From: Algoriphagus oliviformis
Lineage (GTDB): Bacteria; Bacteroidota; Bacteroidia; Cytophagales; Cyclobacteriaceae
NCBI RefSeq assembly: GCF_017254915.1
Contig: NZ_JAFKCT010000001.1
Coordinates: 62,001 to 126,000 of the forward strand
Reading direction: 5' to 3'
DNA: 64,000 nt
Shown here: positions 26,580 to 33,506 of the stretch, in pieces
How positions within the stretch are numbered: the stretch's first letter is position 1
Layout of the letters: the number at the start of each line of letters is the position of its first letter
Notes under the pieces: model-generated
Told to the model about the DNA's origin: nothing
The model's database searches: none
Seen by the model: the letters and a program-made list of their open reading frames with translations, nothing else
Position numbers and translations under genes: made by a program

Positions 26580-27620
26580 ATGAAATCCAACCCAAGCGTC
26601 CAGTTCTGTTTTGTCGTGCTTTTTGTCGTGGGACTACTTCAGGCATGTTCGCCGCCCGCGGAGCAAAGCACGGACACGCCCCTCCCCGCTGCCACCGATC
26701 CGCTTCCCTCCTGGGTCGATGGGCCGCGCAAGCAAGCCATCATCGCCTACGTCGAGGAGGTCACCGACAGCACTAGCTCCAGCTTCATTCCTGTGGCCGA
26801 CCGCATCGCTACCTTTGACAACGACGGCACGCTCTGGTCCGAGCAGCCGATCTACTTCCAGTTTTACTTTGCCCTAGATCGCGTGCAGGCCTTGGCAGCC
26901 ACGCACCCCGGCTGGAAAAACCAGCAGCCGTTTAAGGCCGTGCTCGAAAACGACATGGAAACGCTCATGCAGCAAGGGGAAAAAGGCCTTCTGGAAATCG
27001 TAATGGCTACCCATGCGGGGACGACGACCGATGAGTTTGACAGCCTGGTGACCAGCTGGGTCGCTACCGCCCAGCATCCGGTCAAAAAGAGGCGCTTCAC
27101 CGAGCTGGTGTATCAGCCCATGCTGGAGCTGCTGGACTTCTTGCGGGCAAATGACTTCAAAGTCTTCATCGTCTCCGGCGGGGGGATAGAGTTTATGCGT
27201 CCTTGGGTGGAAAGCGTCTATGGAATCCCCAAAGACCAGGTGGTCGGCAGCAGCATCCAAACCGAATACGAGTACAACGACGGCAACCCGATAATCAAGC
27301 GCCTCGCAAAGATCGACCTCATAGACGACAAGGAGGGCAAGCCCGTGGGAATCAACCGATACATCGGCCGCAGGCCTGTTTTTGCCGCGGGCAATTCTGA
27401 TGGAGACCTGCAAATGCTGCGCTGGACCGACTCCAACAAGCTCAAAACCCTCAAGCTCTACGTTCACCACACCGACTCCATCCGGGAGTGGGCCTACGAT
27501 CGGGACTCGCCCATTGGCAGGTTTGACACCGGCCTGGATGAGGCTAAAGCAAAGGGCTGGACCCTGGTGGACATGAAGAGTGACTGGAAAACCATCTATC
27601 CTTTCGAAAAAAACCAATAG
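26580..27620 (+). CDS. HAD-superfamily phosphatase, periplasmic lipoprotein
   Basis: 346 residues. The signal ends in a lipobox LLQAC (Cys23), so the protein is a lipoprotein. HAD motif I is FDNDGTLW (Asp80 and Asp82), a helical cap follows (about 95-165), motif II is FIVSGGG, and motif III/IV is seen in the FAAGNSDGDLQML stretch (about 265). This is the phosphoserine-phosphatase-like type. A HAD enzyme exported as a lipoprotein is uncommon but is known in environmental Bacteroidota. It probably takes phosphate off small molecules in the periplasm or at the surface. The next gene starts 4 bp after its stop. Confidence 0.85.
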   Translation: MKSNPSVQFCFVVLFVVGLLQACSPPAEQSTDTPLPAATDPLPSWVDGPRKQAIIAYVEEVTDSTSSSFIPVADRIATFDNDGTLWSEQPIYFQFYFALDRVQALAATHPGWKNQQPFKAVLENDMETLMQQGEKGLLEIVMATHAGTTTDEFDSLVTSWVATAQHPVKKRRFTELVYQPMLELLDFLRANDFKVFIVSGGGIEFMRPWVESVYGIPKDQVVGSSIQTEYEYNDGNPIIKRLAKIDLIDDKEGKPVGINRYIGRRPVFAAGNSDGDLQMLRWTDSNKLKTLKLYVHHTDSIREWAYDRDSPIGRFDTGLDEAKAKGWTLVDMKSDWKTIYPFEKNQ

Positions 27621-27624
27621 GTCT

Positions 27625-28194
27625 ATGGACAACTCCAAAAAACACCCCCTTATGGCAATTGGCATTGCCATGCTGCTGGCCTTCCTCTTGGTTTACCATC
27701 CTTGCCGAGCACAGGAAGAACGGGCAGAAGAGACCGAACTGCCGAGAAAACATAGTGTATCGGTAGGCCTGGGCCACATCCAAGTAGCCAAAGGTTTTCA
27801 AGAAGGACAAAAAAAGTGGCTGGCTCTGCCAAGCTGGGCCCTAGACTACAACTACCGGATCAATCCCCGCTGGAACATCGGGATGCAAAACGAACTTATC
27901 CTGAGCGATTTCGAAGTGGAATCCGAGGAAGGCAACGGACAGGTGATTACCCGATCCACTCCCTTGTCCAGCATTTTCGTCGCTGGGTACCGGCCTTGGG
28001 AATACCTCACCCTGTTTGCTGGGGCCGGAGGGGAATTTGCCAAAGAAGAGAATTTCGCAATGGTGAGGCTGGGGATAGAGCCTTCGATGGAGATCCGGGA
28101 GCGGCTCGAGCTCCTGGCCAGTCTGGTGTACGATTTCAAGATCAATGGATACAACAGCTTTGGACTCAGCCTGGGAGTGGCCTATACGTTTTAG
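27625..28194 (+). CDS. Outer-membrane beta-barrel protein paired with the HAD lipoprotein
   Basis: 189 residues from MDNSKKHPLMAIGIAML, with a signal peptide ending near CRAQ (about residue 31). Strands of a small barrel follow (HSVSVGLGHIQVAKGF, WALDYNYRINPRWNIGMQNELILSDF, YNSFGLSLGVAYTF with terminal Phe, a typical outer-membrane end). It follows the HAD gene with a 4-bp gap, so the two are almost certainly one operon. Function unknown. It may be the outer-membrane partner or an unrelated passenger. The terminator at 28239 follows. Confidence 0.75.
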   Translation: MDNSKKHPLMAIGIAMLLAFLLVYHPCRAQEERAEETELPRKHSVSVGLGHIQVAKGFQEGQKKWLALPSWALDYNYRINPRWNIGMQNELILSDFEVESEEGNGQVITRSTPLSSIFVAGYRPWEYLTLFAGAGGEFAKEENFAMVRLGIEPSMEIRERLELLASLVYDFKINGYNSFGLSLGVAYTF

Positions 28195-28238
28195 CAGCCC
28201 ACGCCGGCTAGTGCAAGGGATTCTTTCTTCCCAAAACA

Positions 28239-28284
28239 AAAACCGCCTCCAACTTAATGAAAGCGGTTTTTTGTAGCCTAGCTA
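28239..28284. repeat. Left copy of the tRNA-Arg 3' end plus terminator (att-like)
   Basis: The sequence ACCGCCTCCA...GCGGTTTTTT is a hairpin terminator (stem ACCGC/GCGGT), followed by TGTAGCCTAGCTA. That string is the 3' end of the tRNA-Arg gene at 29621. An exact 18-bp match (TTTTTTGTAGCCTAGCTA) lies at 28267-28284 and 29614-29631, and the terminator parts are also related. It is read as the distal att copy of an insertion. On the plus strand it also ends the barrel-protein transcript. Confidence 0.75.
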
Positions 28285-28395
28285 AATTTATATTCGAAGG
28301 AGGTTTTACTCCGAAAAGCCGACTAAGAAATACCTGAAACTATTGGAGAAAATCGGCAAAGCTGGAAAACACCCGCCCCACCTAAAAATTTTAAA

Positions 28396-29507
28396 ATGCT
28401 GTTTCTAAAAAAACTTTTCAACATTTCGAATTCAGAAGACCTCTCCAATTCGCAACCTGATGACCTCCCCAAAGAAAGTCTAGATGCGGTACTACTACAA
28501 ATGGCGAATAAGGTCTTAAGGGAGGAAATGGCGAATTACCCCATTTTAAAAGAAAATGGTAAGAAAGTGAGCCAACTTTTCGAGAAAGGCTATCTAAGAA
28601 TCTCAACAGTAGAAGAAAATCTGAAGAGAGAGTTTTTGCTTCCAGAATTAAAAGAAATCTTAAGGGATAATGATTTAAAGGTTTCAGGAAAAAAAGACGA
28701 TTTGATAGATCGGATTGTATCAAATATCAACCCAAACAACCTTAAAAGTCCAAAATCGAAACTAGAGAGAATCCTTTTAACCGCCAACGGAAAGGAATTT
28801 GTCTTTCTTGAAAATGAAAGATTCAACAAAGAAAAAGATTCAACAAAGAATTAGACGGATTTTATGACAAGATCTACGAACTAATTTTCTTAAAAAAATT
28901 TGAAGATGCCTTTAAGCTCGTAGCGACATTTTTTAGCAACTCAGCCCGACCCATTGGAATGGGAAAAGATTGGAATCTTGGATTTTCCGAAAAGGAAAAG
29001 CTCTCAACCAAGCTAATGAGGGAGTTTGAATTTGATGAAAATTTACTGAAAAATCATGTCGAGGAAATTAGATCCGAACTGGCTACTTCTAATCTATTTC
29101 GATACGGTTATTCACAGTCTCATAAGCTTGAAGACAGGATTCTTCTGAAACTACCTGACTTTGAAAGCAAATTCATTGAGCGTTATCTAAGAGATCAGCC
29201 GGATGGATTTGCAGGAAATCTAGACCCAACAAGTCAACGAGATATAGTTAGTCTGTTTGTTCACTACGTCCAATTTACTTGCTACAACAAGGCAGAACTT
29301 CAAGAAATCCTTACCTACCGTGACAAAACGAAATACGGATATAAAGGAGTGGAAGTAATGACCGGTAACGACTCAAGATGTCAAAAGTGCAGTAAAATAA
29401 GGTCAACGAAATACTCATGGAAAGAATTGGACAAAGTCCCTAAAATCCCCTTTTTCCCAAGTTGCATTTGTTGGTACTCACCAATTATTGAGCAAAGGGA
29501 TTTTTAA
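28396..29507 (+). pseudogene. SAP-domain protein with Cys-rich C-terminus, split by a frameshift
   Basis: The first part (28396-28854) encodes 152 residues and ends early. The second (from about 28851, first Met 28959) continues to 29507. Removing one copy of the exact 17-bp tandem duplication at 28817-28850 joins them into one frame of 364 residues, with the junction reading ENERFNKELDGFYDK. A SAP motif is seen at about 75-110 (LLPELKEILRDNDLKVSGKK), usual in DNA or chromatin binding. The C-terminus (DSRCQKCSKIRSTKYSW, then IPFFPSCICWYSPI) loosely recalls the Cys/Pro-rich ends of phage Mu gpF-type head-morphogenesis proteins; that likeness is weak. Function unknown. Confidence 0.7.
28817..28850 (+). 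repeat. Exact 17-bp tandem duplication that breaks the reading frame
   Basis: The unit AAAGATTCAACAAAGAA occurs at 28817-28833 and again at 28834-28850 with no mismatch. 17 is not a multiple of three. It therefore shifts the frame of the host gene. Confidence 0.95.
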
Positions 29508-29582
29508 ACTAAATAAAATTACATACTATTTTTTAATCAGTTCCTCCCAATTCGATCCCCAGACCGACCCCCCATTTTAAAA

Positions 29583-29619
29583 AACCCGCCTCCACATGGC
29601 GTAGAGACGGTTTTTTTTT
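29583..29619 (-). terminator. Terminator of the tRNA-Arg gene
   Basis: On the minus strand, directly after the tRNA, CCGTCTC pairs with GAGGCGG (one G-U pair), followed by a T-run. It is the counterpart of the hairpin in the left repeat copy. Confidence 0.7.
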
Positions 29620-29620
29620 G

Positions 29621-29692
29621 TAGCCTAGCTAGGAATCGAACCTAGATCTAGCGTTTAGGAAACGCTTGTTCTATCCGTTGAACTACAAGGCC
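29621..29692 (-). tRNA. tRNA-Arg (anticodon CCU)
   Basis: 72 nt without encoded CCA. The cloverleaf closes: D stem GTTC/GAAC, anticodon stem AGCGT/ACGCT around TTCCTAA (anticodon CCT), T stem CTAGG/CCTAG around TTCGATT, and acceptor GGCCTTG with CTAGGCT. In the acceptor stem, position 6 against 67 is a T-T mismatch and position 1 against 72 is G-T; the rest pair. It reads AGG arginine codons. Its 3' end is repeated at 28272-28284 (the island end). Confidence 0.93.
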
Positions 29693-29696
29693 AAAT

Positions 29697-29730
29697 AGCG
29701 CTTAGGAAACGCTTGCTCTATCCGTTGGAC
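29697..29730 (-). pseudogene. Partial second copy of tRNA-Arg(CCU): D and anticodon arms only
   Basis: 34 bp match the D and anticodon arms of the intact tRNA-Arg (29650-29683) at 31 of 34 positions. It keeps the CCT anticodon loop but has no acceptor or T arm of its own, because the intact gene's 5' end begins a few bases later. The D stem no longer pairs (GTCC against GAGC). It is a tRNA fragment, not a working gene. Confidence 0.8.
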
Positions 29731-29750
29731 CCTGCTTGCCGGCAGGCAGG
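29731..29750. repeat. 20-bp near-perfect palindrome
   Basis: CCTGCTTGCCGGCAGGCAGG pairs with itself except at one pair. It abuts the tRNA fragment and lies upstream of the S16 operon promoter. The stretch 29751-29868 after it shows no gene. Confidence 0.7.
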
Positions 29751-29868
29751 TACAAGCCCGTACGGGATCGAATCTCCGGAAAACGACCCAGGCTTTTGCC
29801 GGAGCGTCGGTTTTCGAGCCGCAAGATAAACGAATTCTGAAATTACAGGCAAATATTCCGAAGGCAAC

Positions 29869-29900
29869 TTGTGCGTTTCCAATCATTTACCCTATCTTTG
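29869..29900 (+). promoter_or_regulatory. Promoter of the rpsP-rimM-trmD-rplS operon
   Basis: TTGTG at 29869-29873 and TATCTTTG at 29893-29900, a full match to TAnnTTTG, with a 19-bp spacer. Transcription should start near 29907, about 47 nt before the rpsP ATG. Confidence 0.8.
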
Positions 29901-29913
29901 CACTCCAAAATTA

Positions 29914-29932
29914 GGATGGACGGGTTCCATCC
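29914..29932 (+). promoter_or_regulatory. Hairpin in the rpsP 5' untranslated leader
   Basis: GGATGGA (29914-29920) pairs with TCCATCC (29926-29932) over a CGGGT loop, in the short leader between promoter and start codon. It may be a control element for the ribosomal-protein operon. No known leader family is recognised. Confidence 0.5.
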
Positions 29933-29953
29933 ACTCACTTAATCTAAAAAATT

Positions 29954-30502
29954 ATGTCCGTAAAAATCAGATTAGCACGTCGAGGCAGAAAAAAGCAAGC
30001 CATCTATGACGTCGTTGTAGCTGATGCAAGAGCTCCACGAGATGGACGCTTCATCGAGAAAATCGGAACTTACAATCCGAACACAAACCCCGCTTCCATC
30101 AACATCAACAATGAGCGCGCTCTTACCTGGTTGTTGAACGGAGCTCAGCCTACCGATACCGTGAAAGCGATGCTTTCCTACAGAGGTATCATGCTGAAAA
30201 AACACCTGCAGATCGGTGTCCTGAAAGGCGCGATCTCCCAAGAGCAGGCGGACGCCAAATTCGGCGCTTGGCTGCAGGAGAAAGACGCGAAAATCGCTTC
30301 CAAGTCTGACAAGCTGGCTGCTGCCAAGGCTGATGTCCGTGCAAAAGCACTGGCTGCCGAGACTGCCAAAAACCAGGCTCGTCTGGACGCTATCAAAGCA
30401 AGAGAAGAAGAAGCAAAAGCTGCCGCAGCTGCTGCTGAAGCTCCAGCCGCCGAAGAGGCCGCTACCGAAGCTCCTGCAGAAGGCGGAGAAGCTGAAGCTT
30501 AA
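29954..30502 (+). CDS. rpsP: 30S ribosomal protein S16 with long Ala/Glu-rich C-terminal extension
   Basis: 182 residues. Residues 1-80 are canonical bS16 ([41 protein letters not shown]). The family norm is about 80-90 residues. Here about 95 more follow: a basic helical stretch with many Ala and Lys, then an Ala/Glu/Pro tail ending PAEGGEAEA. Long acidic tails are usual in Bacteroidota S16. It is the first gene of the operon, driven by the promoter at 29869, with a leader hairpin. bS16 stabilises the 30S body during assembly. Confidence 0.97.
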   Translation: MSVKIRLARRGRKKQAIYDVVVADARAPRDGRFIEKIGTYNPNTNPASININNERALTWLLNGAQPTDTVKAMLSYRGIMLKKHLQIGVLKGAISQEQADAKFGAWLQEKDAKIASKSDKLAAAKADVRAKALAAETAKNQARLDAIKAREEEAKAAAAAAEAPAAEEAATEAPAEGGEAEA

Positions 30503-30516
30503 TAGAACAACCCTCC

Positions 30517-31047
30517 ATGAACAAGGATCAGTGCTTTCAAGTAGGCAGAATTGCCAAAGTTCATGGACTTCGTGGTGAAGTGAATGTGGTGCTTGATGTA
30601 GACTATCCCGAGGATTACGAGGGATTGGAGCACCTCTTCCTCGAACAGAAAGGCCGCTTGGTCCCCTTCTTCCTGGAGCACTTTGTGATCCAGCCCGGAG
30701 GAAAGGCTTTGGCCAAGTTTGAGGAACTGGACACGATAGAGTCGGTGGAAAACCTGGTGGGCGCGGAGGCTTTTCTCCCCCTGACCGAACTCCCCCAGCT
30801 CGAAGACGACCAATACTACTACCACGAGCTGGTCGGTTTTGAAGTCATAGACCAGACTTTGGGACTGATCGGACCCGTACAAGTCATCTACGACCTGGAA
30901 ACACAGGATCTCCTCGGGGTCATCCACCAGGGCAAGGAAGTGCTTATCCCCATACAGGATGGCATCATCTCCCAGGTGGACAAGGCAGCAAAAAAAGTTT
31001 TCTGCCAACTGCCCGAAGGTTTACTTGACATCTATCTGGAAGACTGA
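30517..31047 (+). CDS. rimM: 16S rRNA processing protein RimM
   Basis: 176 residues. The start (QVGRIAKVHGLRGEVNVV) is the RimM N-terminal beta-barrel, and the C-terminal PRC-barrel part holds YYYHELVGFEVIDQ, GLIGPVQVIYDL and LIPIQDGIISQVDKAAKKVFCQLPEGLL. RimM binds S19 and matures the 30S head. It lies 14 bp after rpsP and 3 bp before trmD, in the usual operon order. Confidence 0.96.
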   Translation: MNKDQCFQVGRIAKVHGLRGEVNVVLDVDYPEDYEGLEHLFLEQKGRLVPFFLEHFVIQPGGKALAKFEELDTIESVENLVGAEAFLPLTELPQLEDDQYYYHELVGFEVIDQTLGLIGPVQVIYDLETQDLLGVIHQGKEVLIPIQDGIISQVDKAAKKVFCQLPEGLLDIYLED

Positions 31048-31050
31048 GCC

Positions 31051-31740
31051 ATGCACATAGACATCATCACCGTGGTGCCGGGCCTGCTGGAGGGACCTTT
31101 TTCGCACTCTATTCTGAAAAGAGCAGAGGACAAGGGACTCGCTACCGTCCGAGTGCATAATCTCCGCGACTATGCCATCGGCAAGCAAAGCCAAGTCGAT
31201 GACTATGCCTTTGGCGGAGGTGCCGGGATGGTCATGATGATCGAGCCCATCGCCCGATGCATCGAGGCGCTCCAAAAAGACCGAACGTATGATGAGATCA
31301 TCTACATGACGCCTGACGGAGACACCTTTGACCAGCCCATGGCCAACTCGCTCTCGCTGCAGAAAAACCTCCTGATCCTCTGCGGTCACTACAAGGGGGT
31401 CGATCAGCGCGTGCGGGACAAGTTCATCACCCGGGAAATCAGCATAGGGGACTTTGTCCTCTCCGGAGGGGAGCTGGCCGCGGCGGTAGTCGCCGATGCC
31501 ATCATCCGGCTGATCCCTGGCGTGCTCAATGACGAGACCTCGGCATTGACGGACTCCTTCCAGGATGGCCTGCTGGCGCCGCCAGTGTACACCCGCCCCG
31601 CGGAATACGAGGGAATGGGCGTACCGGAAGTACTGCTGTCAGGCCATGAAGCCAAGATAAACCAGTGGAGATTTGAAGCGTCGGTTCGCCGCACCAAGGA
31701 AAAACGCCCTGACCTGCTCGAGGGCAGCGGATGGGAGTAG
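31051..31740 (+). CDS. trmD: tRNA (guanine-N1)-methyltransferase
   Basis: 229 residues, the usual SPOUT length. Marks of TrmD are [17 protein letters not shown], the [18 protein letters not shown] loop, [15 protein letters not shown] (AdoMet-binding knot) and [15 protein letters not shown] with the catalytic Asp region, and the C-terminal helical part [25 protein letters not shown]. It makes m1G37 in tRNAs reading CCN, CUN and CGG codons and prevents +1 slippage. It is coupled to rimM. Confidence 0.97.
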   Translation: MHIDIITVVPGLLEGPFSHSILKRAEDKGLATVRVHNLRDYAIGKQSQVDDYAFGGGAGMVMMIEPIARCIEALQKDRTYDEIIYMTPDGDTFDQPMANSLSLQKNLLILCGHYKGVDQRVRDKFITREISIGDFVLSGGELAAAVVADAIIRLIPGVLNDETSALTDSFQDGLLAPPVYTRPAEYEGMGVPEVLLSGHEAKINQWRFEASVRRTKEKRPDLLEGSGWE

Positions 31741-31816
31741 GCGAGGCAAGAGTATAAAAAAGTAATTCATTTAAACCGCTGCGGCGGGAACTGCGAAAGC
31801 ATAAAAACATAAAGCT

Positions 31817-32182
31817 ATGAGCGATCTAATGAAAATTGTAGAGGCGGAATACAGCGAGGTAAGAGCTAAATTCCCTTCTTTCAAAGCCGGTGATACCATC
31901 AACGTACACGTACGTATCAAAGAAGGTAACAAGGAGCGTATCCAGCAGTTTCAGGGAACTGTGATCCAGCGCAAAAACCCTAACAGCAACGGTGAGACGT
32001 TCACCGTACGCAAAATCTCCAACGGTGTAGGCGTAGAGCGTATCTTCCCTATCATCTCCCCAGCCATCGAGCAAATCGACCTGTTGAGAGAAGGTAAAGT
32101 GAGAAGAGCCCGTCTGTTCTACCTGAGAGGACGTCAGGGTAAAGCTGCACGTATCAAGGAAAAAATCAGACCAAGACACTAA
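31817..32182 (+). CDS. rplS: 50S ribosomal protein L19
   Basis: 121 residues. Canonical bL19: [36 protein letters not shown], then [19 protein letters not shown] and [22 protein letters not shown]. It lies at the 30S-50S interface. A 76-bp gap separates it from trmD; a small GC-rich hairpin-like stretch (CCGCTGCGGCGG) is found there. The terminator at 32205 ends the operon. Confidence 0.97.
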   Translation: MSDLMKIVEAEYSEVRAKFPSFKAGDTINVHVRIKEGNKERIQQFQGTVIQRKNPNSNGETFTVRKISNGVGVERIFPIISPAIEQIDLLREGKVRRARLFYLRGRQGKAARIKEKIRPRH

Positions 32183-32204
32183 GATCCGTCTTGCCCGATA
32201 TCCC

Positions 32205-32237
32205 AAAAAGGAATCCATCTCTGGATTCCTTTTTTTG
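32205..32237 (+). terminator. Terminator of the rpsP-rplS operon
   Basis: Stem AAAAAGGAATCC (32205-32216) with GGATTCCTTTTT, 6-nt loop, then a T-run. Confidence 0.93.
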
Positions 32238-32268
32238 TTTTTGCTACCTTGGAGCAAACTCCCACCCC

Positions 32269-32553
32269 ATGAGCGCGACACTTTCCCTTTCCGACCCCGG
32301 CGCCCTTCTGGGCAAGACATTCGTGAAAATCGCCCAAGCGCTGTTGGCCCTTCTCCTGATGGGCAGCGGATACATGGCCTACTTGGCCTCGGAGGGCTTT
32401 TTCACAGGATGGGATTGGGAGTTTGACGCTGGCTTAGCCGACTTGGTGCCCGGACAAAACCCCGACACTATCCTCGTCTATTTTTTCCTCGCGATCTGCC
32501 TGAAGCTCCTGCTGGCATTCGGTTTCCTGACCTGGCTCAGCCGAAAAATCTGA
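32269..32553 (+). CDS. Small two-helix membrane protein of unknown function
   Basis: 94 residues from MSATLSLSDPGALLG. Two hydrophobic helices (about 22-42, IAQALLALLLMGSGYMAYLAS, and about 68-90, ILVYFFLAICLKLLLAFGFLTWL) flank a charged loop (DWEFDAGLADLVPGQNPDT). No family is recognised. Codon use and the GC-rich composition agree with a real gene, and the ATG follows the operon terminator. An upstream in-frame extension runs through the terminator and is rejected. About 200 bp without a supported gene follow before the next gene. Confidence 0.6.
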   Translation: MSATLSLSDPGALLGKTFVKIAQALLALLLMGSGYMAYLASEGFFTGWDWEFDAGLADLVPGQNPDTILVYFFLAICLKLLLAFGFLTWLSRKI

Positions 32554-32756
32554 CAAACCTTCTCTCCAGGCAAACAAAATCCGATCAGGCGAGGCAGGGC
32601 CAAGAGTCCGTTCACCGCTATGCATTGCTCCGAAGTGTCCCTTTTTTTGCAAAAACTAAACACGCTTGCTTTTCTTTTTAACTATTCGGTAATAACAATC
32701 CCCGCTCGATTCGCTAGCTTTAGAAAGCGTTTTTTCATTTACCATAATTTTTACCT

Positions 32757-33488
32757 ATGCTCAAAAAGATTTGTTTGGGGCTGGCGCTGATTTTCACAAG
32801 CCACTTTGCGCAAGCCCAGGAAGGAAAAATAGACTCCACCGCTGTCATGATCTTGGACAAGATGAGCGGCTTGTTTGGCGAGCTGAAGTCGGTAGGGTTC
32901 AGCACAGACGTAGCCAAGGACGTCGTTTACTCCGAAGACTTCTTCATCAAGGAATTTGGCTCCAGCAAAGCCCGCTTTCTCGGTCCGGACAAGTTTTCGG
33001 TGCGGGTGTCCGGCGAGGAAAAAGACGACCTATACAGCTACAACGGCTCGCAGGTCGTGTATTATTCCTTTGCCAACAACCTGTATGCGGTCGCTGACGC
33101 CCCCAACAACCTGATCGAAACCATCGCCTGGCTGTACGACGACTTTGGCGTGGAGATGACCTTGGCGGATCTTTTCTACCCATCTTTTTCCAAAGACTTT
33201 GTCGAAGAGATGGACCATGTCGAGTTTTTGGGAGTCACCCACATCGACGGCACTCGCGCCTTCCATATCGGCGCAGCCAATGCCAACGCCACTTTTCAGC
33301 TCTGGATCTCCGACGACGGCTATTTCCTACCCCGCAAGGTGCTGATCACCTACTTGGATGGCCCCTACTCCCACCAACACGAAACCGACTTCTACGACTG
33401 GGAGCTCAATCGCGAGTATCCTTCTTCCATTTTTGAATTTTTGCCTCCTCCCAGTGCCCGACAGATCACTTGGATAAAAAAGGACTGA
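32757..33488 (+). CDS. DUF2092 family exported protein
   Basis: 243 residues with a signal peptide ending at FAQAQ (residue 21). The remainder fits DUF2092, a LolA-like single-domain beta fold: LDKMSGLFGELKSVGFSTDV, YSYNGSQVVYYSFANNLYAVADAP, FHIGAANANATFQLWISDD and PSSIFEFLPPPSARQ. It should act in the periplasm, possibly carrying a lipid or hydrophobic ligand. The gene after it starts 18 bp downstream; the two are commonly found together, so they are likely an operon. Confidence 0.82.
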   Translation: MLKKICLGLALIFTSHFAQAQEGKIDSTAVMILDKMSGLFGELKSVGFSTDVAKDVVYSEDFFIKEFGSSKARFLGPDKFSVRVSGEEKDDLYSYNGSQVVYYSFANNLYAVADAPNNLIETIAWLYDDFGVEMTLADLFYPSFSKDFVEEMDHVEFLGVTHIDGTRAFHIGAANANATFQLWISDDGYFLPRKVLITYLDGPYSHQHETDFYDWELNREYPSSIFEFLPPPSARQITWIKKD

Positions 33489-33506
33489 ACATTTTAAGCT
33501 AAGCCT

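Larger units (their letters stand above)
28285..29610. mobile_element. AT-rich insertion at tRNA-Arg (small genomic island or island remnant)
   Basis: The 1.3-kb segment lies between direct repeats of the tRNA-Arg 3' end (28239-28284 and about 29583-29631). It is visibly AT-rich compared with both flanks and holds one damaged gene and no integrase. The arrangement is that of an element integrated in a tRNA gene. Because no recombinase is inside, it is either a remnant or was moved by enzymes acting in trans. Confidence 0.6.

Noticed and set aside
29751..29830. A further tRNA (T-arm-like TTCGATCCCG word on the minus strand)
   Set aside because: The neighbouring bases do not pair as a T stem or acceptor stem and there is no anticodon arm at the right distance.
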